Shown piece after piece: positions 48,909 through 59,211 of a stretch of 64,000 nucleotides of DNA. The translations under genes and the position numbers were made by a program. The stretch lies in the NCBI GenBank assembly GCA_905250115.1, contig CAJNOI010000004.1, positions 968,621-1,032,620 of the forward strand, written 5' to 3'. Numbering within the stretch: the stretch's first letter is position 1; the number at the start of each line of letters is the position of its first letter. The notes beneath the pieces are model-generated. The model made no database searches and was not told the origin of the DNA. It worked only from the letters and a program-made list of their open reading frames with translations. This DNA is from Adineta steineri (taxonomy: Eukaryota > Rotifera > Eurotatoria > Adinetida > Adinetidae).

Positions 48909-49617
48909 TCAAACATTTTTTGAAGAAACCATTTTAGTAACAATTTCTCCAATTGGATTTTGATAAGTAGCTTGTTCCTGATCACTTGTCGTTCCAAAAT
49001 AATACTAAAAAAAAGGGAAGATGATACTCGAACATTCAATATTTTTCTTTTTACCCTTCGAATATTATCAATATTCTTAGTCATACATTGTTGCATTTGT
49101 TCTTTTGTCATTTTTGTTACATTTTCAATCTGATTAATTTTTTCAAATAATTCTTCACTTTGAAGACGATCATGTACTGAAACAACAATTACATATGGTT
49201 TACCATACCCACCGAAAGTTCGCAATGAATCACCAATCTAACAATTAATAAGGATTTTATTCGATTTGATCTATTTTAAATTCGTACCGATCTTGTATTT
49301 GATAAACGATGTGGTACTTCAACACCAAAATCTTTTGATGAATTTGTTTCAAGTGCACTATGAACCGCAGTAAATACTTGAAACATATCCGCAATCTAAT
49401 AAAATAACTAAGATATTTTATCCGAAATAAAAATATCCTAACCTACCATTTCAAGATTAAGAAATGATACTTTATTTTTATCATAATTCAATTGCATTAA
49501 CTGTGTTCGACTATCATTTACACTTGAAAAATCAAATGCTTGATAATATATCTCGGGTAAATTTTCATTCAATGAATTAATAAATTTTTCAATATGATCA
49601 TTAAATTCACTTGTCAT
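48909..49617 (-). CDS. Uncharacterised 185-aa protein
   Basis: Exons in transcription order: 49617-49447, 49395-49288, 49237-49055 and 49004-48909, all in phase. The ATG is immediately preceded by a TA-rich tract ending atatag, which could be an internal 3' splice site, so an upstream coding exon cannot be excluded. The sequence has no signal peptide or membrane segment. Recognisable stretches are NDHIEKFINSLNENLPEIYY, IADMFQVFTAVHSAL, FGVEVPHRLSNTRSIGDSLR, GGYGKPYVIVVSVHDRLQ and MTKEQMQQCMTKNIDNIRRY. The gene lies 276 bp downstream of the KCTD7-like gene on the same strand. No family was recognised; alternating helix and strand propensity indicate a small folded cytosolic protein. Confidence 0.65.
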
Positions 49618-49891
49618 CTATATATATATATATATATATACATTCAAAAACAAAAAAAGTAAATACAATAGATATATTTTTCATTTTTGTTGTCAAATAG
49701 ATTTTAAAAAGAAAAATATTACAATACAATTTCAAAAATGAGTGAGAGAAAGAAAAAACATTTCGCTAGAGAATTACAAAAAAAAGAAAGAAAGAAAGAA
49801 AACGCACATGATCTTGACCAGAATAAAACATGCTGAATACCAATAATAAATCACTTATCACAAACAAACAAACAAAATAAAAAGAATTCGT

Positions 49892-51142
49892 TTATGACCA
49901 GATAAATTTAATGACATGAGCAATATTATGACATTCTCGTGGTGCTAAAATTCCACCAGCTGTATATAAACCACTAAGAGTACAACTTTGACATCGAACA
50001 CTAAAACGACATGTTACACGTTCACTTGAAGCATTAAAACCATCATGAACTAATTCGTCAACAACAAAGCTATGAGAAATAAAACGATTGAATTTTTTTC
50101 GGCAAAGAAAATTATTTTTCGTCTTACGCAACAAGTTTGTCCATATCAATATGAATATCTGATTGAATAGGTTTTAATTGTTGTTGAATTTGTATATCAG
50201 CTGTGAGACCATCAAAAGCACAAGCTAATAAAAAATAGAAAATATATATACAAAAAAGAAATAGAAAATTTCTAATTTACCATGATTGACTGTTACAAAT
50301 TCTCGACTACAATTATAACAAGGTATTGTTCCTTTTAATTTTGTATGATCAAGTTGTGTTATAACAACACGAGATTCTTGAAATGATGAATGTTTTTCTG
50401 CTGATTTATTAATAATATCCATTTTCATATGTTCATAATCAGGTATAAGACGACGAAATGATTCTCGTCGACGTAATGCAATAACACATGGACTTGAACT
50501 TTCAAGTTTAGTTATTAATGAACTAATACAAAAAAATTCGGCTTCACGTAATACATCTAATGTTACTGATTCAGGTGGCATTTGATCACAACGAATATAA
50601 TTTAAAATATGACTAAAATAAATAATGTTTCATTTGGGATTTACACATTATATTTATATAATAATAATAAGAAGAAAAGAATAACTAATCGTTTTTTCTT
50701 TCTTATATGGAAGGATAATATATTTTTAATGAAAAATTTTGATTTATTATCTTACCCAAAGTGACGTCCGTCACGATCAATAAATATATGACCAGCTTTA
50801 TCTCGAACAAGTTCATATCTACCACTAAACATAACTGCTAACATTGAATCTTCATATTTTCGTAATGTTGATAGACTTGTTGTATAGTGAAAACCACCAA
50901 CATTAAGATCAATTACATTCGGAAACTAAAATTTTTTATTAAAAATGAAAAAAAATATCTTTTTTTTGATTTACCACAATATCATCTTGATTTTTTGGTA
51001 ATATAACAAGTTGTAATGATGGTGTTTGATTCGTTGAAGATTGTTCGTCATTTAATGTTGTTTTTAATTGAAGCTGTATTTTATCTGTTGATAAACCATT
51101 TTCATGATTTATTCCGGTATGGACCATGAATGTTTCATTCAT
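49892..51142 (-). CDS. KCTD7-like BTB/T1 domain protein, 314 aa
   Basis: Exons in transcription order: 51142-50975, 50925-50756, 50612-50281, 50224-50128 and 50069-49892, all in phase. After about 55 disordered residues the T1/BTB domain runs FPNVIDLNVGGFHYTTSLST, LRKYEDSMLAVMFSGRYELV, HIFIDRDGRHFGHILNYIR and VLREAEFFCISSLITKLES. LSTLRxYEDxMLAxMFSGR and FIDRDGxHFGxxLNxxR are the KCTD7/KCTD14 signatures. KCTD7 forms pentamers with Cullin-3 and influences membrane potential and lysosomal homeostasis in vertebrates. The C-terminal half is divergent apart from Cys-rich motifs (IPCYNCSREF, CQSCTLSG). A splice-acceptor tract (gtattttttag) ends 18 nt before the ATG; between them is a two-codon upstream frame (ATG TCG TAA). 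Confidence 0.88.
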
Positions 51143-51383
51143 TTCAATACTTTACGACATCTAAAAAATACAGAAGAATTAAGTAAATATTCTTCGATGT
51201 CTTAAATTATCTCGTTTTGTTTTATATGTTACGGTTTTATTTAAAATGAACTAAAGATGAAATAAATGGATGACAAAAGGAACGAAGAAAAAAAACCACA
51301 CCGTTGACGTTGGTCACTGTGCTATAAAGTAAAGGAAGGATTTATTTGTCTACCAACTAGTTAGGTTTTTGTTATATCATGGA

Positions 51384-51845
51384 TCACATGAAGTATTTGT
51401 ATGGAGCTGGGATACCTTCACTGCGACCTGGTCGATAACCGATAATGCTACCACGACCAATACATTCACCGATATAAAACCAGAACATTACTTCAAGACC
51501 GACAAGTGAGTTTAAAGCAAATTGCTAAATATATAAAAAAAAATACAAATTAATTTAAATAAAAAAATGAATGTATATACTTTAACAGTCAATTGACGCC
51601 ATCCACTGGACGAAGCTGATTTAACTATTTGTTGAAGGCCTTGTTGAACTTGACCAAATTCACTTGGCATTGGTGGACGTAATTCAACACGAGCAAAATA
51701 CCAAAAACGAGATAATTTTGATTGTCCATAACGTGCTACAGCTAAACATAAAGTCTATCAATACATACAAGAAGAAAAATAATGTAATCTTACGAAGAGC
51801 AAGTTTGGGCACAAGAGCTGTGACACGATTTGCAATGGCAGCCAT
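51384..51845 (-). CDS. ATP5MG: ATP synthase subunit g, mitochondrial, 117 aa
   Basis: Three exons in transcription order: 51845-51794, 51741-51581 and 51524-51384. The second exon is joined at tttag|CTGTAGC because phase then agrees. The product matches F1Fo-ATP synthase subunit g: a short N-terminus, KLSRFWYFARVELRPPMPSE with the conserved FWYxAxVELxPPxPxE, SSGWRQLTVK and the membrane helix ALNSLVGLEVMFWFYIGECI containing the GxxxG-like region, ending GRGSIIGYRPG. Subunit g is a peripheral Fo component required for dimer formation and cristae shape. It is slightly longer than human (103 aa) because of a C-terminal extension. The ATG directly follows tttttattgtag. KCTD7-like starts 241 bp downstream on the same strand. 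Confidence 0.93.
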
Positions 51846-52736
51846 CTACAATAAAAATTTAACAAAAAATTATAGGAAAAGATCTAGAGAACATCTGAAT
51901 ACAAATAATAAACAAATAGATTTAGCAAAAGAGAATTTCATTTATGATGTTACCTTGACTCTAGCTTGATGAAAATCAATTAGATGTCGCCTTTGTACGG
52001 TAACTATTTATAAACTTTATAATCAATTCTGAAGCTTGTTGAGATTATAAATCTTCTATTTTTGAGATAAAAAAAATACGCAATAAATAACATATTATTT
52101 ATAGATATTTATCTGCTTGTTATTACGAATTAATTTTTACATATAAAAATATTCTTTGTAAATCGTTTGAAGCGAATTAGATGTTTTTACCTTTTGAGTA
52201 AACCTATAAGTGCGTATTTCAACATATAAACCTCTTTCCTTTTGTTGAGTAAAAGCATTGTATGAATCATCAGTCAGATGTCAAATGCTTTCAGAAAACA
52301 TAAAAATAATACGTGGCGGACACATCAACTTATTTTATAGATATGGCGATATCTTTATTAAAGAAAGTTAAGCATTTTTATTTGAATACAAAAAGTGAAT
52401 ATATATATACGATGTAAAATGATTCAGTCTACCTTTGTCGAAAATAAAATTCACCAAATCAATCTTATAGGCAACAGTTGTGTTTTGGATAGTTAGTCTA
52501 TGATACCAGATCAGTTGATCTTCGAGTGGGACGGTCTCCAAGTCAGGTGGCTCTCAACTAACTTTCTATGATGGACTAATTATTCAATATACAGTTATTA
52601 CTTATAAGATCGATTATATTCAGTTTGTATGGGCTTTCAGTGAGAAATTAATCGTTGGCAAAAGTGGAATTTATCGTATAAAATAACTTTGATATTTTTT
52701 ATAGATCAGATCATTTCTTCTATATTATTAAATCAA
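51846..52736. promoter_or_regulatory. Divergent intergenic region, ATP5MG / PhyH-like gene
   Basis: About 890 bp between divergent starts; no exon was supported. A tract ending gatattttttatag (52704) lies 32 nt before the chosen start at 52737 and looks like a 3' splice acceptor. The central part (52430-52650) is more GC-balanced than the flanks and is the likeliest promoter region. Confidence 0.45.
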
Positions 52737-53956
52737 ATGAATACACCAAAATTTGAGAGTCCGAAAGATGTAGAAGTGGATTATGAAGTTAATTCTCCCC
52801 GTTTTTCTGTTGAGAATATTGATGAAATTCAACAAGGTATTTCACATCTCGATGAACATGGTTATGCTGTATTTAGTAATATACTTTCTAATGATGAAAT
52901 TAATACTGGCATAGATTTACTTTGGAAACATTTTGAAAATTTAAAAGTACCATATCATATTCGACGTGATAATCCTCAAACATGGAATAAACCATGGTAA
53001 ATTTTTTATTTCTTTGAAATGTAAACTTAATGGTTGTAATTTTTTAAAATATAGGCCTGGAATACCACATAACGGTTTAGTAAATGACGAAGGTATAGGT
53101 CAATCTGAATTTATGTGGTTTGTACGTGGAAATCCAAATATTAAAAAAGTATTTTCTCATATTTGGAATTCGAATGAATTATTTGTTTCATTCGATGGAG
53201 CTGGTTGTTTTCGTGACTGGCGCTTAAATAAAAACTGGAAAACAGCAGGTGGTTGGTATCATATGGATCAGGTAAATTATAACGTATTATTTAATTTCTA
53301 TTTTCTATGTCAAATAATTTTTAGAATCCATTCACAAAACCTAATCGATGTTCGATACAAGGCCTTGTTTCTTTAACTGATGCTGATGAATCTACAGGTG
53401 GTCTTGTTGTTGTACCTGATTCACACAAACATTTTCTTGAATTAAAATCAACAACTGACGAAAAACGTCTATACCCTGATTATTTAAGAGTTCCTTATAA
53501 ATATCCATTACTTGAAAAACTTCGTCCTCGATTAATTAAATGTAAAGCAGGTGATCTTGTTGTTTGGGATTCACGTTGTATGCATTGTAATACACCAGCA
53601 TTGATTCCTAAAGAAAAATCCAATCAATCAGAATTGTTACGTGTTGTTTGTTATATTTGTATGAGTCCATTATCGATGTTTAAACCTGATATGATTGAAT
53701 ATGAAAACATAGAAGAATTTCGTAGCCTAAGAGAAAACTGTGTTCGACAAAGAACATCATGTACACATTGGCCATTACAAATCATACCTGCTAGTATGTA
53801 TGAAAAATAGAAATGATTCAAATAAAAAATTTCTATATTCTAGGTGAAGATTATTCTGGTGAAATAAAACCATTGAAACTCAATAGATTTCAACAATCAC
53901 TTATTATTGGTACAAATGTAGAACCTGAAGATGGAATAGCAGAAATATATTTTTAA
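52737..53956 (+). CDS. Phytanoyl-CoA dioxygenase (PhyH) family Fe(II)/2-oxoglutarate enzyme, 352 aa
   Basis: Exons 52737-52996, 53055-53271, 53325-53793 and 53844-53956, in phase. The start at 52737 is preferred over the in-frame ATG at 52689, which lies ahead of the predicted splice acceptor. The double-stranded beta-helix fold is indicated by the N-terminal HLDEHGYAVFSNILSNDEIN helix-strand, then GGWYHMDQ supplying His156 and Asp158 of the metal triad, GLVSLTDADESTGGLVVVPDSH, GDLVVWDSRCMH with His246, and the 2-oxoglutarate-binding Arg near 265 (ELLRVVCYICMSP). The substrate is unknown; the family includes peroxisomal alpha-oxidation enzymes and many bacterial or fungal hydroxylases. No clear PTS1 ends the protein (terminal IYF). 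Foreign origin is possible, but introns are present. Family call firm. Confidence 0.88.
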
Positions 53957-54001
53957 ATGATTATATTTAAAGAATTAAAAAAATATATAGTTTGATTATT
54001 T

Positions 54002-55945
54002 TTAATTGTCAACTGTTTCATATACATGTGTTGCATGAGTTGAAATACTATCACGAGGAGCACTTGGTGCTGGTGGGAAATTATAAGGTGATGTAGGAGC
54101 AATCGATTCTGATGGTGCAGTATAAAGTGGTGGAGCTATTTCATCATTTGGTTGTATTGGAGGAAAAAATGAATGTTGAAGTGCATAACGTGATGATTGA
54201 GATGTTTTACTTGTTGCTACCGACACATTTGTTGAGTCATATGCTGAATGTCCAGGTTTTTCCTTCGATGTTGATCCTAAATTTTTAGCTGCTTGTTTTC
54301 TACGTGATTGATAAATATAAAAAATTGTAATTCCAAGAATTGCAATAGCTACAATAAGACCACATACTGCACCAATAATAGCACCAATATTCATTGAATT
54401 TGGTTGTGATGATGGTGTTACTGCTGAACATGTTGGTCGATCTAACCATGAACAATTTTGAAAGAAACTATACAAATAACTGTTGCTATAGTAAAATGGG
54501 TTATTTGTGGCTCTTGTAGTGTCTTCACATTGATTTTCAAATGTAGTGAGAGAGCATAGTTGTGCAAGTTGACTCCAATCGGCACAATCTTGACAAGTAT
54601 TCTCGTTAGGACATTGAACATTTTCGATTGATCTCTGATTAATAGCTTTTATATAAGTATCAGCACATTTATCCCACTCTCCTGGATTTTCTGAAGAAGA
54701 TAATGTTAGAAGAGGAGATACTGGTCTAGCCGGAATAGGAAAACCAGCAAAAATGCATATATGATTTTTTTCCAGACTAAATGTACCTTGTAATGTTGTT
54801 TGAACTAAAGCATCTAAGCTATTGAAAAATTTCGATGGAAATATATCTAATGTTGAAATATTCATTATTGTTAAATACCAAAAATAAGGATTTTCTTCTT
54901 TCCATTCCTCAAAATCATCGGCGGAATAAGAACCAAGATTGAGAACTAATGTTATAAGATTTAATTTTGATCCTTTAATTGTATTTAAACATGATGAATT
55001 CAATTTTGGTTCATTAAGAGTTATACTTATAAATCTTACATTTGCTACATTAAAAGCATTTTCACCATTTGGTAATGTTAAATCTAATGGATTGTTATTT
55101 TTCATGATTAATGATATATTATTATCTTGATTAGAATTTAAAAATTGTGCCGTTTTGTTATAATCACATCCTTCAATCAAATATTCATGTAGATTATTAA
55201 CATTATATAAAACTTGATTATATAAACGAAGATTTTTTAATGCTAATCGATAAATACTAATAGGTGACGCCATTTGAGATTGTTGAACATTAAGATAATG
55301 TTTATTACCAGATATAATTATACTTGAAATATTTTTTAATCCACAAATAAGATTTGGAAAATTTAAAGTCTATAAAAATAAAAAAATATAAATAATAAAT
55401 AAAATTTATTGATAAGATTTTCTTACGCCAGAATTTGAATTATTTTGATCAAAAATAACTTCATAAGTACCAAAATTCATTGTTCCTGTATTTGAACTAT
55501 CAAATATTTTGAAATTAGCTGCATCGGAAATTGTTTGTATGACATGAATACGTATAGTACTATTTGATGCGAGAATAGAACATGTTGGTGTAAATAATGT
55601 TAATAAAACTTGATTGGTTGAGAGACGAATATTTATCTCAATACGTGCTGTACCAGTATTTATATTTGATATTTGAATTGTATGATTGTCATTGGTATCA
55701 ACAGGATTTATTTGAATTAAAGTTACTGTTGATGGTGCCATTATACTTAAACTGGTAGATCCACTATATGTAATATTAAGTGAATTGATTCCAATTGGAA
55801 TAGAATTTGTATTGATTGTTGAAGGACCTGTGAAGGAACATTGTAACGTATTACCATTTTGAGTGCAAGATGATCCTTGAACATTAGGTGAGAAGGTTAA
55901 TATAACCAAAATAATTATAAGTTTAAAGAGCAATACTCGATGCAT
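54002..55945 (-). CDS. Type I transmembrane glycoprotein of unknown function, 628 aa
   Basis: Two exons in transcription order: 55945-55427 and 55369-54002. A signal peptide (LLFKLIIILVILTF, cleavage near residue 24) is followed by an ectodomain rich in Asn-x-Ser/Thr sites with LRR-like hydrophobic spacing and a Cys-rich membrane-proximal part (CPNENTCQDCADW, then CSLTTFENQCE). One helix (IGAIIGAVCGLIVAIAILGI, about 501-525) has small-residue spacing typical of dimerising segments. A basic stop-transfer QSRRKQ follows. The roughly 100-residue cytoplasmic tail is Ser/Pro-rich with PPLY and YETV, possible WW or endocytic/PDZ motifs. No family was recognised. A surface receptor or adhesion role is inferred from topology. 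The stop codon at 54002 and the convergent PhyH-like gene (ends 53956) are only 45 bp apart. Confidence 0.75.
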
Positions 55946-56494
55946 ATTCTCTTACAGAATTATGCGTTGTCACTTGTACGAGAAAAAGAAGTAGTGATTT
56001 GATGTGAATATTCTTGTTTTTGTCGTCACATTATTTTCTTTTTCTGATGCTTTAAATGCCTACATTATTTACTTTGTACATAAAAAGAAAGAACGAAAGC
56101 TAATCATATTTTCAGTCTATTCCGTTTTTTCTTATTCTTTTTACATTCGTTTATCGTATGTATTCATATTTCACTACGGTACTTTAGTTTATCGGCATAC
56201 ACAATACCAATAGAATTAATTATATCAGTGCCGAATGATCGATTGACTGGAGAGAAAAAACAAAATTCAAAAAATCATGACATTAGCTGTACGAAATAAA
56301 CTTGTCTGAGAAGAAAAACAAAAATTCGATATTATTCTCTCCAATGAAATCACTTTTTATAAGGGTTTCTTACACTTATGTGTTAGTAAACTTGCAGCTT
56401 CTGTATGTAATTATACATTTTTAAAAAAATTGCGTATTCACCGGAATTATATAAATAAAAACAAGAAATAAATACATGTAAAAAGAAAAAAAAT
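55946..56494. other. Intergenic spacer
   Basis: About 550 bp between two minus-strand genes; AT-rich, with a 69-codon low-complexity frame at 56004-56213 that is not supported. It should contain the promoter of the type I membrane glycoprotein gene. Confidence 0.45.
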
Positions 56495-59211
56495 TTATGT
56501 AGATGTTAACGGTGGTGATTCTCCATCTATTTCATCGATTGTTTTTGTTGATTTATTATCATTGGGTGATGTATACATATTTGTCATCATCATTGATGTT
56601 TCACCTTGTGTTGTTGTTGTTTCACTTTCTGTTGTACTTTGTGTTGAATATTTTGGATAATGTTTTAAACTTCGTCGCATTGATTGATGTCTTGATAGAG
56701 AATAGTAACGTAATGGTGGTGTTGAAAATCGATATTCTTGTTTTCTTGTTCCATATTCTGATACACGTCGTCCATGTTCATTACTTTTGCCTGATGTAGG
56801 TAAAGTTGAAAGTGTATTTGAATATTCTCGAGTTTGTTGTTGTTGTTGTTGTTGTGGTTGATTTTGTTGATGATGATGATGAGTACGTTTTAATTTCGAT
56901 TTCATTTTTATTTTCCAAGGTGTAAATGAGCCGTGTACATCATTTTCTGATTGAGTTTTTTCTTTCGTACGTTGCATATTTATATTTTCATGACTTTCAC
57001 GATGTAAAGCTAATAAACTTCGACGAACTGTTCTCGGTATAAGACGAGGATCAAGTAATTGTTCATCTTGATTTTCTGAAGTTGTCTGTGAAGCGCCAGG
57101 AATACCAAAAGCTATATTACCATCAGAAAAACGAGTCGATCGAAGACTATTCGATGGTACCGATAAATGTTGTGCAGAACGACTTGTCTCATATATAGAT
57201 GTATCATTCCAAGATGAACGTAAACTGTTTGTTGCAGAAAGACGTGGAACAGTAAGACCTGTTTTTACCTGACCACTTTCTAGAAAAACAAAACAAAAAT
57301 GTTGTATTGATTTTATTTTTAAGATCAAATTCTGTTTTGTTGTTACTTATGTAGACGACAAAACAAAAAAATAAGAATTTTTTCTATTTTTACATTGACA
57401 AAATAATCTTTTCAAATCTTTCTTCCTAAACATATTTTTGTCAAGATTTATTGACATGTACAAATTTATCTGATAGGAACAGCTGTTATGTCAATTATAA
57501 AACAACAATTTAAACACTAAAAATAAATTGAGTCAAAAACAACTATAACAACAATAACAACACTTAGATATGAATCAAAGCATTAACTCAAAGAGAATAA
57601 GAAAAAGAAGTTATTTGTTCTATTCATGTCTATTGGAAACTCTATGACCCATGTTATGTTTTTTTCTCTTATCATAATAAGGCATTAGGAACCATATCGC
57701 AGGAATATATATAATAAATATTATCGTTATTTATAAACACAATTACATTAGAACTATATTTAAGCTAAATGACTACATTAGGAATATTGTATTGTAGGAT
57801 ACTTTGTAAATCAAAAATTATTCAGCTGGACTTTCCAGAAGTAATAATATGAAGTAAAAACATTTTTCTTTACTCGAATTCTAAACAATTTTATTTGTAA
57901 CTCTATTGAGGTAGACTATCGAATAAAAACAAAGAATTAACATGATAAACCAGAAATTTGAATATAGTTTTCTATTTCTATAATTCAAATATATAATCTT
58001 AATAAATTAAATATTGAAACTTTTTCTAAATCGACATTATCTTTAAGGACATTTTTCAAGAGAGGAAAAGAAGATATTCTAAGTATGCTATTGTAAACAA
58101 GAAAATATCTGTAATAATTCTAAAAATTACATTCTAAATGTATGTCATTATTTCAAATGATTATGATGTTTATTTGATATATTGGTTAGAATATAAATAT
58201 GAAAAGATGTTTTCTCGGAAATCTTCACATCACCATGAACGTAGTTTTTGTTAAGCTTAATGACGTGTCGAGTATTTATAGAGATAGAGGATTTGTGATC
58301 ATTATTTTCTTCTTAACATGAAAACACAATTATGTTATGAGTGTAGTAAAATTCTATAATTGGCATATACGACTTTAAAAAAAACTTATTCTTATTATCG
58401 TCGTTGGGTTTTTACCTGTTAGACGAGCAAAAGATGTACGACCAATAGATTTATTAGCATTTGTTTCAATTAAAACAAAAGATGTAAATGATGATGCAGA
58501 TTCTAATGGTGATTGTTGATCTTCAGCTATTTCATTATGTGTAGTCAATGGAGTATAAGGAGTTGATGGTAATGATGTTGTTGTATTAAATATAGATGAT
58601 GTTATTGACAAAGGTATATTAGCAGTAAGATCTTCTCGACCGATAACAAGACCTGTCATAATTGATGATGGTGATGATGGCGGTGGTGGGGGTGGTGCTA
58701 ATGTTGAAACATTTTTTGGTAAATATTCTGTAACATATTGCATAGCTTTTAAATCATCAGGATTAATATGTGTATCAATAACAGTTGAATAACGTTTTTT
58801 ATGATATATTATTGAATCTTGTTCACGTGCAACTATTTTAATATCACCAATATTTAATGGATCTTTTCGATTACCACAATAATGTACTTGAGTTTCAAGA
58901 CGACGAAGTGATTTATATTGATTTAAACAAAATCCAATAGCTGATAGCCATAATGCCAAAACAAAAAAAATTAAAAATACTTCACTTAACATTATGTTAG
59001 GTGCAGAATTAATAACGGTTACTGGTTCTAAGAATAAAAAAACAGAGAGAAGAATATTTTTTTCAAGGTAAAACTTAATATTAATTATCATACTTTGAGT
59101 CATGATCTCATCAAAACATCGACATGTATTTAATTTTTCAATAAAACTACAACGATTATTAGTTATATTTGCAAGTGCTTGACATAGCGTAGCAATTGTC
59201 AAGTCGCCCAT
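56495..59211 (-). CDS. Single-pass membrane protein with long disordered cytoplasmic tail, 504 aa
   Basis: Exons in transcription order: 59211-59094, 59027-58416 and 57279-56495, in phase. The second intron (57280-58415) is 1.14 kb. A short N-terminus with four cysteines (LCQALANITNNRC, TCRCFDE) precedes a hydrophobic helix about 51-73 (SEVFLIFFVLALWLSAIGFC). The best-conserved-looking stretch follows, NQYKSLRRLETQVHYCGNRK, DPLNIGDIKIVAREQDSIIY and DDLKAMQYVTEYLP. The rest is low complexity: a poly-Pro run, Ser/Thr-rich segments, a His-rich and poly-Gln tract coded at 56838-56880 and Arg/Ser-rich sequence. No signal peptide is evident. I do not recognise the family; the motif-rich juxtamembrane region looks like a conserved metazoan protein rather than an orphan. 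Alternative splicing of the long last exon is possible. Confidence 0.65.
57280..58415 (-). other. 1.1-kb intron
   Basis: AT-rich with no coding exon seen. Boundaries are gtaaaa at the 5' end and tttttctag at the 3' end on the minus strand, and both flanking exons keep phase across it. Confidence 0.65.

Noticed and set aside
52689..52736. Upstream in-frame ATG of the PhyH-like gene
   Set aside because: It precedes a predicted splice acceptor at 52704 and adds a hydrophobic stretch without family support.
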